From the NCBI GenBank assembly GCA_017622495.1, contig JAGAQY010000057.1, forward strand, positions 62,001 to 126,000: 64,000 nt of DNA, given 5' to 3'. A model generated the notes under the pieces. The model searched no databases. It was given only the letters and a program-made list of their open reading frames with translations, and was not told the DNA's origin. Of this stretch, positions 9,094-17,382 are shown one piece after another. The first letter of the stretch is position 1; the number at the start of each line of letters is the position of its first letter. The translations under genes and the position numbers were made by a program. The stretch is from Bacteroidaceae bacterium. GTDB lineage: Bacteria > Bacteroidota > Bacteroidia > Bacteroidales > Bacteroidaceae.

Positions 9094-10362
9094 ATGAAAA
9101 AGACATCTCTACTACTCGTCACATTGTTTGGGTTAGCTACATCCGCTATTGCTCAGAAGCAGGTGTTCCTGCCCGACTCAATCCGTTGCTACGACCTTGA
9201 TGACGACAACAGCCGATGGAGTTGGAAACGATCGGCTCAGACCGAGAACCTGGTATTCTTCTGGGAGAAGGGCTTTGGCCACGACCTCAGCAATCCGCCC
9301 ATGCTTGAGGGTAAGCCCATGAAGGTCGATTTGGAAAACCTCAAGGAACGCATCGAATCATTCTATGCCTATTATCGCGACACTTTGCGCTTCACCTTGC
9401 CTGGCTCCAAGGCCGACAAATATAAAATGATGGTGATGCTCAATTACTCGCTCGATGGTACAGCATACGGTGGTACATACGACAACTTCATTGGAGCTCT
9501 GTGGGTCGCTCCCAACCGTATACAGGATAAGAAACTCAACTGCATGGCACACGAGCTGGGGCATTCGTTCCAGCTGCAGATACCTGCCGATAGCGTAGGT
9601 GATGCATGGGGCGGCTCGGGATTTTATGAGATGACCAGTCAGTGGATGCTCTGGCTTGTCAACCCCGATTGGCTCACCGATGAGAACTACCACTTCGAGG
9701 CATATAGCAAGGCTATCCACAAGGCCTACCTCGATGGCGAGAACATCTATCGCTCACCCTATGTGCTCCAATATTGGGCCATGAAGCGTGGCAAGACCTG
9801 CATCGCTGACCTCTACCGTGCCGGAAAGCGTGGCGAGGACCCCGTGATTACCTATCAGCGCCTCTATGGCCTCTCGCAGGAGCAGTTCTGCGACGAGATG
9901 ATTGATGCCTGTCAGCACATCGTGACCCTCGACCTCGGACATGCCTGGAACGAGACACGCCGCTATGCCTGCACCTTCGATACACCCATGAAGCCCGCTG
10001 CAACGAAAGGCTACTACAGCCCGACCGATGAGGTGCTACCCGAGGACTATGGCTTCAGTGCCATCCGCTTGCAGCCAGCCAAGGCTGGCAAGAAGGTGAG
10101 TGCCACCATCAAGAGCGACACCCCGCTCCGCTATGCTTTTGTAGCAGTTACGACCGATGGAAAGACTCACTATGGAACTCCCGTGAGCACAGACAAAGCA
10201 GAGATGAAGATGCCTCGCGGACAAGAGGTTAAACATCTTTACTTGGTTGTAATGGGTGCTCCAAAGGAGCATAAAATGCTCACGTGGCGCAATCGTGAAC
10301 CCAATCGCCAGTATCCCTACGAGGTCAAGTTCAAGGGGACGGAGTTGAATTCTGAATTCTGA
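9094..10362 (+). CDS. Secreted HExxH protein, shorter DUF6055-like paralogue
   Basis: This 422-residue secreted protein starts with a signal peptide (KKTSLLLVTLFGLATSAIAQ). It shares its layout with the gene at 7342: WSWKRSAQTENLVFFWEKGFG, then GGTYDNFIGALWVAPN, then HELGH at residues 153-157 in MAHELGHSFQLQ, then GGSGFYEMTSQWMLW and a beta-rich end containing HLYLVVMGAP. It lacks the roughly 70-residue N-terminal extension of its neighbour. The two genes probably arose by tandem duplication and have since diverged. The HExxH motif suggests a zinc metallopeptidase, but this is unproven. The 107-bp gap before it shows no clear promoter. Confidence 0.65.
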   Translation: MKKTSLLLVTLFGLATSAIAQKQVFLPDSIRCYDLDDDNSRWSWKRSAQTENLVFFWEKGFGHDLSNPPMLEGKPMKVDLENLKERIESFYAYYRDTLRFTLPGSKADKYKMMVMLNYSLDGTAYGGTYDNFIGALWVAPNRIQDKKLNCMAHELGHSFQLQIPADSVGDAWGGSGFYEMTSQWMLWLVNPDWLTDENYHFEAYSKAIHKAYLDGENIYRSPYVLQYWAMKRGKTCIADLYRAGKRGEDPVITYQRLYGLSQEQFCDEMIDACQHIVTLDLGHAWNETRRYACTFDTPMKPAATKGYYSPTDEVLPEDYGFSAIRLQPAKAGKKVSATIKSDTPLRYAFVAVTTDGKTHYGTPVSTDKAEMKMPRGQEVKHLYLVVMGAPKEHKMLTWRNREPNRQYPYEVKFKGTELNSEF

Positions 10363-10375
10363 ATCGTTAATCGTT

Positions 10376-10495
10376 AATTGTGAATTATTAATTGTGAATT
10401 GTCACTTGTCAATTGTCACTTGTCACTTGTCAATTGTCAATTGTCAATTGTCAATTGTGAATTGTCAATTGTGAATTGTGAATTGTAAATTAACA
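10376..10495. repeat. AATTGTC/AATTGTG tandem tract
   Basis: About 120 bp is built from 7-bp-type units (AATTGTC, AATTGTG, ACTTGTC) repeated many times in tandem. Similar short tracts occur at 57687-57712 and, in reverse orientation and inside a reading frame, at 50342-50375. Confidence 0.85.
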
Positions 10496-10503
10496 TCCCG
10501 CCT

Positions 10504-10944
10504 ATGCGTCGTTCTTTGTGTCTTGCGTTTCTTCTCCTCGTGTGTGCTTCGGCTTTTCCGGCCAAGTGCCTGATGATAGAGCTTTCGGGAGGTTCTAAGA
10601 TTTACTATTCGTTCGAGAAGTACGTCCCTATGATACGTTTCGAGAATGGAGTGATGCGTGTCTCTACCCGTAAGATTGAGTTTAGCCGTATCGTGCAGTT
10701 TGCAGTGATTGATGAGCCATCGGGCATTGAGGCCGTAGAGGCCGCTCCGCAGTTCTCGGCCGACGGGTATCAGTTTACCATCACTTCGCTCGACCCTATA
10801 CGTGTATTCAATACAGCGGGCGTTCCTTGCCAAGTAGTTGTCACTGCATCTGATGAGGCTCAGCATGTAGATCTCACACAGCTCCCTGCCGGCACCTATG
10901 TGGTGCAGTGTGGCGAGCAGTCATTCACCATATATAAGAAGTAG
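10504..10944 (+). CDS. Small secreted protein with a C-terminal sorting-domain-like tail
   Basis: This 146-residue protein has a signal peptide (RRSLCLAFLLLVCASAFPA). A short body contains the strand-like segment GGSKIYYSFEKYVPMIRFEN. The end (RVFNTAGVPCQVVV...LPAGTYVVQCGEQSFTIYKK) follows the PxGxYxV pattern of type IX secretion C-terminal domains, although it is divergent. The body resembles the small protein at 6927 in size and layout, and neither carries a recognisable enzyme domain. It is separated from the CotH gene by only two bases, so the two are likely translationally coupled and may work together at the surface. Confidence 0.6.
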   Translation: MRRSLCLAFLLLVCASAFPAKCLMIELSGGSKIYYSFEKYVPMIRFENGVMRVSTRKIEFSRIVQFAVIDEPSGIEAVEAAPQFSADGYQFTITSLDPIRVFNTAGVPCQVVVTASDEAQHVDLTQLPAGTYVVQCGEQSFTIYKK

Positions 10945-10946
10945 GT

Positions 10947-12395
10947 ATGAGTCGCAAGATATTCCGTTTACTCTCTCTGCTGATGCTTCTTGCATCTACG
11001 GTTGTGGCTCAAGACAACATCCATATCCGCACCCATTCCTACGGCACCTATTGGGAGTTTCCGATGGCGATGGAGCATGTCAACTACTTTGACTTCAACG
11101 CCGACCAGAGTCGCCTTCATGCCAATGTGCAGGGTGGGGTAGTAGTGCCCTTCCGCAGTAGCGAGGTCGATACCATCACGTTTCAGCATGCCCCTACCAC
11201 CTTTACGGAGAACCGCTACAAGGTGTTTCAGATGTACATCACCATCAATAGTGGCGAGGCAGTGACCTCCAAGGAGGAGTATGTTACCTGTTATGTCTCT
11301 GTCAATGGGCGCGACAGCTATCCTCACTATTCGGGTAAGGCCAAGATTCGTGGCCGTGGCAACAGCACGTGGGAATGGTACGACAAGAAACCCTATCGTA
11401 TCAAGCTCGACAAGAAGGCCTCTATCTTGGGACTCGAAGCCAATAAGGACTGGGTATTGCTGGCCAACTATCGTGATGTCACCGACCTGATGAATACCTT
11501 TGTCTTCGAGGCCGGTCATTGGCTCGATATGCCTTGCACCAACCACACACGCTATACCGAGGTATTTCTCAATGGCGAGTACATCGGGCTCTATCAGCTT
11601 ACCGAGCAGGTTGAGCAGGGCAAGGGCCGCGTTGATGTAGATGAGCAGCGAGGTATACTCCTTGCGCTCGACCTCGACGATGGTCCTGGTCTCTCACCCG
11701 GTGCTACTGACAATTTTTACTCCGAGGTGTTCCGCCTGCCCGTCTGTATCAAGCATCCCGATGAGGATGACCTCACCGATGCCTTGAAGGACTCCATCAA
11801 GCAGGTGTTTGCCGAGTTGGAGACAGCCATCAACAACAAGAGTTTCTCGCAGACCAACAAACTGATGGACCTTCGCTCCTTCGTGCGCTACCTCATCCTG
11901 CAGGAACTTGTACTCAACGTCGAACTTGTAGCTCCGCGCAGCGTCTTCATCCACAAGGATGTAGATGGCAAGTGGATTATGGGACCTCTGTGGGACTTCG
12001 ATGCCGGATACGACTTTGACTGGGCCACGATGACCACAGGTCACAATTACTTCTCCAATTATAAAGAGTTAGTCTTGGGTACTGACCCGTATCGCCATCG
12101 TGGTGGCTACGATGCCAATATCTCTCCCTTCTTCACCCGTCTCTTCGGTAATCACGGCTTTGTCACTCTTTTCAAGGAGGAGTGGAATGCCATGAAAGGC
12201 GAGATCGTGGAGCGCAATTGGGAGCAGATGGAACTCTATCTTGATGAACTTCACCGCGGTACTATCACTCGCGAATTTACCCGTTGGCCTCTCCGTGGCA
12301 AGACCTATATGAATGATGTCTATGCCATGCACGACTGGCTCGTCAGACGTGTTAGCTACCTTGACGAAGTCATTAATTCTTATCCTATGCCATAG
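10947..12395 (+). CDS. Secreted CotH-family protein
   Basis: This 482-residue protein has a signal peptide (SRKIFRLLSLLMLLASTVVAQ) and a CotH domain over roughly residues 95-450. Family landmarks are KIRGRGNSTWEWYDKKPYRI, LANYRDVTDLMN, VFLNGEYIGLYQLTEQVEQG and the acidic MGPLWDFDAGYDFDW block. CotH proteins are atypical kinases first described in spore coats. Bacterial secreted forms are thought to phosphorylate or modify surface proteins, and their substrates in Bacteroidales are largely unknown. The start is fixed by the two-base spacing from the previous stop and by the signal peptide. Kinase activity is inferred from the family only. Confidence 0.85.
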   Translation: MSRKIFRLLSLLMLLASTVVAQDNIHIRTHSYGTYWEFPMAMEHVNYFDFNADQSRLHANVQGGVVVPFRSSEVDTITFQHAPTTFTENRYKVFQMYITINSGEAVTSKEEYVTCYVSVNGRDSYPHYSGKAKIRGRGNSTWEWYDKKPYRIKLDKKASILGLEANKDWVLLANYRDVTDLMNTFVFEAGHWLDMPCTNHTRYTEVFLNGEYIGLYQLTEQVEQGKGRVDVDEQRGILLALDLDDGPGLSPGATDNFYSEVFRLPVCIKHPDEDDLTDALKDSIKQVFAELETAINNKSFSQTNKLMDLRSFVRYLILQELVLNVELVAPRSVFIHKDVDGKWIMGPLWDFDAGYDFDWATMTTGHNYFSNYKELVLGTDPYRHRGGYDANISPFFTRLFGNHGFVTLFKEEWNAMKGEIVERNWEQMELYLDELHRGTITREFTRWPLRGKTYMNDVYAMHDWLVRRVSYLDEVINSYPMP

Positions 12396-12466
12396 CACAC
12401 TCTTATATTATGTGCCAATAAGGACAAAAGACTTTCTTTTATGATGGTTTTTTGATAATAATTCCT

Positions 12467-12474
12467 TATCTTTG
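12467..12474 (+). promoter_or_regulatory. Bacteroidetes -7 element before the GH2 gene
   Basis: TATCTTTG fits the TAnnTTTG consensus of Bacteroidetes housekeeping promoters and lies 20 bases before the ATG at 12494. No well-spaced TTTG -33 element is evident. It rules out the further-upstream ATG at 12452 as the start. Confidence 0.6.
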
Positions 12475-12493
12475 GGCATTAAATAAGATATTG

Positions 12494-14914
12494 ATGACTA
12501 TGGAAAAGATGTATTGCTATGTCCGTCGAGCCCTTTTGCTCGTACTCTTATGTCCTTTCATGTTCTCTGTTCAGGGACGCGAGGTGGTAAATCTTAATTT
12601 CGGTTGGCGTTTTCATTTGGGCGACCTTGACGCCGTGCCTACCGCTATGCCTGCTGATGATGCTGCTGGGTGGGAACTCGTAGATGTGCCTCACGATTAT
12701 CAAATATCCCAGCCTTGGGTAGAGCCTTCACCCGAAGAGCGCCCCGACAATGGTGATGGAGCAGCCAACTTCAAGAGCCGTCTTTCGGCCCGTGCATTCA
12801 AGGAAATGGGAGCCGGATGGTATGTCAAGAACTACACTCCCGATGCTTCGCTCAAGGGACAGCGCCTCTTGCTCGACTTCGAGGGCATCATGTACGTTGG
12901 TGATGTATACCTCAACGGCGAGCATATTGGCGGCACCGACTATGGTTATGTGGGCTTTGAGATTGATGTCACCAAGAAGCTCAGCTTCGATGCGCCCAAC
13001 ATCATTGCAGTGCGTGCCCATACAGCAGAGCCGCTCAACTCCCGTTGGTACACTGGTGGCGGACTCTTCCGCGATGTCACCCTCGTGGCTACCAATCCCA
13101 CTACATGGTTTGAGCGCCATCCGCTCTATATCACCACTACCGACAACCGCATCGTAGAGATCCAGGCCGAGATTGCTACTCGTGCCCGCATCAATGAGGT
13201 ACCCATGCGCACCGTTGTTCGCGATGCCGATGGCACAGTCGTATATACAAGCACCAAGAACGTGCCCATCAACCGCAAATGGCGCACTATGGAGCTCAAG
13301 ACCGACTCTTTCGTAGTGGAGAATCCCCGTCTGTGGAGTTGCGAGACGCCCCATCTCTACACTGCCTCGGTAGCTATCCTTGATGCCGAGGGTGCTGTGA
13401 TGGATAGCGTGGCCCACACCTTCGGTATCCGCACCATCGAGTTCTCTCCCGAGTTTGGAATGAAACTCAATGGCGAGAAGGTCATCCTCAAGGGTATTGC
13501 CAACCATCACACTTTGGGCGCCCTCGGTGCAGCAGCCTATCCGCGTGCTATTGAGAAACGCCTTCAGTTGCTCAAGGAGTATGGTTTCAATCATATCCGC
13601 ACTTCGCACAACCCCTACAGCAAGTCGTTCATGCAGCTGTGCGATGAGTATGGCTTCCTTGTAGTCGATGAACTTTACGACAAGTGGCTTACTTCGTTCT
13701 GCGGTGGCCGTGCCGACTGGATGAGCCTTTGGCCTCGTGACCTCCCGGAATGGGTGAAGCGTGACCGTAACCATCCCTGTGTGGTGATGTGGAGCCTGGG
13801 TAATGAGCTTCAGACCTACAACTCGCTCCCCTTCAATGACTGGGGTGTTACTACCTATCGTATGATGAAGCCTGTGCTCCTGCGCTATGATGATACTCGC
13901 CCCATCACGGTGGCTATGCATCCCCGTGGACGTCATCTTGACACGGATTCTCTGCCCGCACCGCTGGTTCATGAGACCGACATCGCTTCCTATAACTACC
14001 GTTATATGTACTTCCCTGGCGATAGCCGCCGCTTCCCCAACCTGATGTTCTATCAGAGCGAAGCCAACACCAGCATGATGGGTCCCAACTATTTTGAGAT
14101 GGACCTCGATCGCGTGCTTGGCCTTGCCTACTGGGGACAGATCGACTACCTGGGCGAGTCAAATGGTTGGCCCGCCAAGGGTTGGGTGAATGGCTCGTTT
14201 GATGTCTCTCTGCAGCCCAAGGGCACAGCCTACTTCCTCAAGTCGATGTTTGTTGACGAGCCTGTAGTGCGCATGGCCATCATTGACAAGGCTGCCAAAG
14301 AGGTGATGTGGAACGATGTGCAGGTAGGTACTGGCGTCACTGGCGAGAGCTGGAACCGTGAAGAGGGCTCTAAGGTTTCGATGAATGTATATACCAACTG
14401 TGAGCGTGTTGACCTTGTCCTCAATGGACGTGTGGTAGCCTCCAATGAGAACACCATGAATCCCCGCTCGCGCAACAAGATTAGATTCGACAACATCGCT
14501 TATGCTCCTGGCTATCTCGAGGCGGTAGCATATCGTGATGGTAAGGCTGTGGCACGTCATCGTGTAGAGACTACAGGTGAAGCCAAGAAACTCCTCCTCA
14601 TGCCCGATGCTATCGAGTGGCAAGCTGACGGTACCGACCTGATGCACGTGCGTGTTAATGCTGTCGACCGTAAGGGACGTCGAGTATGGAGCGCCCAAGA
14701 CCTCCTGACCTTCTCTGTAGAGGGCGATGCCCGCATCGTGGCTGTTGACAATGGCAATATCTATAGTGACGAATTGCATACAGGCAACACGCGCCGCCTC
14801 TACAATGGCTCAGCTCTTGTAATCCTCCGTGCAGGTCATACACCGGGTAAGGTCGTGCTCAATGTCTCCGATGCTACAGGTAAGAAGGCTAAGGTGGCAT
14901 TGCAGCTTCGATAA
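12494..14914 (+). CDS. Secreted glycoside hydrolase family 2 (beta-galactosidase-like)
   Basis: This exo-glycosidase has about 806 residues. The ATG at 12494 (or 12500) follows a promoter and precedes a signal peptide (VRRALLLVLLCPFMFSVQG). Domains in order are the GH2 sugar-binding jelly roll (about 25-200), an immunoglobulin-like domain (about 205-310), a TIM barrel (about 315-600), then DUF4982-like and GH2 C-terminal domains. The acid/base glutamate is E438 in MWSLGNE, and the nucleophile is probably E523 in FYQSEANTS. HIRTSHNPYSKSF is the typical barrel strand signature. The family covers beta-galactosidases, glucuronidases and mannosidases; the overall architecture suggests beta-galactosidase. 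The enzyme is likely periplasmic or surface-exposed and may trim the ligand handled by the upstream SusC/SusD pair. Confidence 0.88.
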   Translation: MTMEKMYCYVRRALLLVLLCPFMFSVQGREVVNLNFGWRFHLGDLDAVPTAMPADDAAGWELVDVPHDYQISQPWVEPSPEERPDNGDGAANFKSRLSARAFKEMGAGWYVKNYTPDASLKGQRLLLDFEGIMYVGDVYLNGEHIGGTDYGYVGFEIDVTKKLSFDAPNIIAVRAHTAEPLNSRWYTGGGLFRDVTLVATNPTTWFERHPLYITTTDNRIVEIQAEIATRARINEVPMRTVVRDADGTVVYTSTKNVPINRKWRTMELKTDSFVVENPRLWSCETPHLYTASVAILDAEGAVMDSVAHTFGIRTIEFSPEFGMKLNGEKVILKGIANHHTLGALGAAAYPRAIEKRLQLLKEYGFNHIRTSHNPYSKSFMQLCDEYGFLVVDELYDKWLTSFCGGRADWMSLWPRDLPEWVKRDRNHPCVVMWSLGNELQTYNSLPFNDWGVTTYRMMKPVLLRYDDTRPITVAMHPRGRHLDTDSLPAPLVHETDIASYNYRYMYFPGDSRRFPNLMFYQSEANTSMMGPNYFEMDLDRVLGLAYWGQIDYLGESNGWPAKGWVNGSFDVSLQPKGTAYFLKSMFVDEPVVRMAIIDKAAKEVMWNDVQVGTGVTGESWNREEGSKVSMNVYTNCERVDLVLNGRVVASNENTMNPRSRNKIRFDNIAYAPGYLEAVAYRDGKAVARHRVETTGEAKKLLLMPDAIEWQADGTDLMHVRVNAVDRKGRRVWSAQDLLTFSVEGDARIVAVDNGNIYSDELHTGNTRRLYNGSALVILRAGHTPGKVVLNVSDATGKKAKVALQLR

Positions 14915-14956
14915 GGCAATCCTCTATATGCTTATGATTTCATTTAATAATAATAT

Positions 14957-16651
14957 ATGGCAACAGTAGACGACAAGAAGATTATTTTTTCGATGGTAGG
15001 CGTATCGAAAGCCTATCAGCAAAACAAGCAAATCCTTAAAGACATTTATCTCTCCTTCTTCTACGGAGCAAAGATTGGCATCATCGGTCTCAATGGCTCG
15101 GGTAAGTCCACCTTGATGAAGATTATCGCCGGACTGGAGAAGGACTATCAGGGCGAGGTCGTGTTCTCGCCCGGCTATAGCGTGGGCTATCTGCCTCAGG
15201 ACCCTCAGCTCGACCCCTCGAAGACTGTCAAGGAGGTGGTGATGGAGGGTGTGCAGCCTATCGTGGATGCTTTGGCCGAGTACGAGGCTATCAACGATAA
15301 GTTTGGTCTGCCCGAATATTACGAAGACCCCGACAAGATGGATCAGCTCTTTGCACGTCAGGCCGAGCTGCAGGATATCATTGATTCCACCGATGCGTGG
15401 AACCTCGACTCTAAGCTCGAGCGTGCGATGGATGCACTGCGCTGTCCGCCCGAAGACCAACCCGTGACACATCTCTCTGGTGGTGAGCGCCGCCGTGTGG
15501 CTCTTTGCCGTCTGCTCTTGCAGAAGCCCGACATCTTGCTTCTCGACGAGCCTACCAACCATCTCGATGCCGAGAGTATCGACTGGCTGGAGCAGCATCT
15601 GCAACAGTACGAGGGTACGGTGATTGCCGTGACGCACGACCGCTACTTCCTCGACAATGTGGCCGGATGGATTCTCGAACTCGACCGTGGTGAGGGAATT
15701 CCCTGGAAGGGTAACTACAGCAGCTGGTTGGAGCAGAAGTCAAAACGACTGGAGCAGGAGGAGAAGCAGGCTTCGAAGCGCCGCAAGACCCTTGAGCGTG
15801 AGCTCGAGTGGGTACGCATGGCTCCCAAGGCACGTCAGGCCAAGGGTAAGGCCCGTCTGAATTCATACGATAAACTCTTGAACGAAGACCAGAAGGAGCG
15901 CGAAGAGAAGCTCGAGATATTCATCCCCAATGGTCCCCGCTTGGGCAACAAGGTTATCGAGGCGCAGGGCGTGGCCAAGGCTTATGGCGACAAGCTGCTG
16001 TACGAGAACCTCAACTTCATGTTGCCGCCCAACGGCATCGTAGGTGTCATCGGTCCCAATGGTGCCGGTAAGACCACGCTGTTCCGCCTTATCATGGGCT
16101 TGGAGACTCCCGATAAGGGTACCTTCGAGGTGGGTGAGACCGTGAAGCTCGCATACGTTGACCAGCAACATCAGGATATCGACCCCAACAAGACCGTATA
16201 TCAGGTGGTGAGCCAGGGTAATGAGCTGTTCCGTATGGGAGGCCGCGATGTGAATGCCCGTGCCTATCTCAGCCGTTTTAACTTTGCCGGCAGTGATCAG
16301 GAGAAGATGTGCTCTATGCTCTCCGGTGGTGAGCGCAACCGCCTCCAGCTTGCCCTTGCCCTGAAGCAAGAGGGCAACGTGCTGCTGCTCGACGAGCCTA
16401 CCAATGATATCGACGTTAACACCCTGCGTGCGCTTGAGGAGGGTCTCGAGAACTTTGCAGGCTGTGCTGTAGTCATCAGCCACGACCGCTGGTTCCTTGA
16501 TCGTATCTGTACCCATATCCTCGCTTTCGAGGGCGACAGTCAGGTGTTCTTCTTCGAAGGCTCATATAGTGAGTACGAGGCCAACAAGCAGATGCGCCTT
16601 GGTCGCGAAGAACCCAAGCGCATCCGTTACCGTAAGCTGACTACAGATTGA
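14957..16651 (+). CDS. ettA: Energy-dependent translational throttle protein EttA (ABC-F)
   Basis: This 564-residue soluble ABC-F ATPase binds the ribosomal E site and gates the first elongation steps according to ATP/ADP levels. Two nucleotide-binding domains are visible. The first has Walker A GLNGSGKST near residue 42, signature LSGGERRRVALCRLLLQ and Walker B DILLLDEPTNHLD. The second has GPNGAGKTT, LSGGERNRLQLALALKQ and LLLDEPTNDIDV. The P-site tRNA interaction linker between them is rich in Lys/Arg/Glu (about 240-315). The N-terminus (KIIFSMVGVSKAY...) and full-length collinearity are typical of EttA rather than Uup or antibiotic-resistance ABC-Fs. It is a housekeeping gene with no evident link to the nutrient cluster. 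Confidence 0.92.
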   Translation: MATVDDKKIIFSMVGVSKAYQQNKQILKDIYLSFFYGAKIGIIGLNGSGKSTLMKIIAGLEKDYQGEVVFSPGYSVGYLPQDPQLDPSKTVKEVVMEGVQPIVDALAEYEAINDKFGLPEYYEDPDKMDQLFARQAELQDIIDSTDAWNLDSKLERAMDALRCPPEDQPVTHLSGGERRRVALCRLLLQKPDILLLDEPTNHLDAESIDWLEQHLQQYEGTVIAVTHDRYFLDNVAGWILELDRGEGIPWKGNYSSWLEQKSKRLEQEEKQASKRRKTLERELEWVRMAPKARQAKGKARLNSYDKLLNEDQKEREEKLEIFIPNGPRLGNKVIEAQGVAKAYGDKLLYENLNFMLPPNGIVGVIGPNGAGKTTLFRLIMGLETPDKGTFEVGETVKLAYVDQQHQDIDPNKTVYQVVSQGNELFRMGGRDVNARAYLSRFNFAGSDQEKMCSMLSGGERNRLQLALALKQEGNVLLLDEPTNDIDVNTLRALEEGLENFAGCAVVISHDRWFLDRICTHILAFEGDSQVFFFEGSYSEYEANKQMRLGREEPKRIRYRKLTTD

Positions 16652-16683
16652 TTGTAGGCTTTGCGGTATAATAGTATAGCGTG

Positions 16684-16719
16684 GGAAGATATGTCAGAGC
16701 GGCATATCTTCCTGCTTTT
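16684..16719 (+). terminator. Intrinsic terminator after ettA
   Basis: GGAAGATATG (16684-16693) pairs with CATATCTTCC (16703-16712) and is followed by TGCTTTTTT. It overlaps the 3' end of the convergent gene on the other strand. Confidence 0.75.
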
Positions 16720-17056
16720 TTATCCCTATGCCCTGTTTCTTGAGGCTGTCGTATAGGAAGATGCAGAGGTTGTAGAGTGTATGCTGCAGCTCTCTCTCGG
16801 TGCGCCCGAAGAATTCGTTCTGTGTCATCGGGTGCAGTCCATAGCGTGGTGCTACCTTATATAGGATGGGGTATTTGGTGATGATGTAGCGGTTGCAGGC
16901 CAGTGCTGCTTCCTTGTCGCACAGTTCGTAGGCTGCAATGACGTGATGTATGTCTCTTACGATTTGTCTTGACTGTGGAGATGTTGCGCGATAAACCCGT
17001 GCGATGGCGTGGATGACGCGGAGCGATTGGTGCTCGTTGATGTCTTTGGTGTTCAT
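16694..17056 (-). CDS. Small helical protein of unknown function
   Basis: This 120-residue cytoplasmic protein has no signal peptide or membrane segment. It looks wholly alpha-helical, with charged amphipathic stretches such as AIARVYRATSPQSRQIVRDIHHVIAAY. I do not recognise a family. A conserved-looking core is PRYGLHPMTQNEFFGRTERELQHTLYN. It lies between ettA (convergent) and tRNA-Arg. Its last codons share DNA with the ettA terminator. The codon pattern and base composition match the flanking core genes, so it is probably a real lineage-specific gene rather than a chance ORF. Confidence 0.55.
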   Translation of the reverse strand: MNTKDINEHQSLRVIHAIARVYRATSPQSRQIVRDIHHVIAAYELCDKEAALACNRYIITKYPILYKVAPRYGLHPMTQNEFFGRTERELQHTLYNLCIFLYDSLKKQGIGIKKQEDMPL

Positions 17057-17151
17057 AAGTGTAAGGGTTGATGAGTTTGTGAACAGGGGCTTTCTATTCT
17101 TGACAACTAATCAACATATACACGCGCTTGTTTGTTCAATACTATTTGTAC

Positions 17152-17181
17152 AAAAAAAGACGAACAACCTAAGTTGTTCGT
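17152..17181 (-). terminator. Terminator of tRNA-Arg
   Basis: Read on the minus strand, ACGAACAAC and GTTGTTCGT form a 9-bp stem with a 4-base loop followed by CTTTTTTT. It lies just downstream of the tRNA. Confidence 0.75.
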
Positions 17182-17193
17182 CCTGCTTCTGAG

Positions 17194-17267
17194 TGACTCC
17201 TATAGGATTCAAACCTATAACCTTTTGATCCGTAGTCAAATGCTCTATTCAGTTGAGCTAAGGAGCC
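17194..17267 (-). tRNA. tRNA-Arg (anticodon ACG)
   Basis: The minus strand folds as a 74-nt cloverleaf. The acceptor GGCTCCT pairs with AGGAGTC (one G-T). The D arm is AGCTCAACTGAATAGAGC. The anticodon stem TTTGA/TCAAA closes the loop CTACGGA with anticodon ACG. The T arm is ATAGG-TTTGAAT-CCTAT. The discriminator is A and CCA is not encoded, as is usual in this phylum. ACG is read as ICG and decodes CGU/CGC/CGA arginine codons. Confidence 0.9.
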
Positions 17268-17382
17268 GTTGTTTTTCTCAATTGCGATGCAAAGGTACAG
17301 CCTTTTTTTGAAACTGCAAAATGTGTGGAGACTTTTTTTCAAAAAAATCATCTTTTTTTATTCGTTTCACTCTGTCCGGCGC

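Noticed and set aside
12728..13972. A 414-codon ORF on the strand opposite the GH2 gene
   Set aside because: It lies fully inside a well-supported enzyme gene, has no domain signature, and results from codon bias on the other strand.
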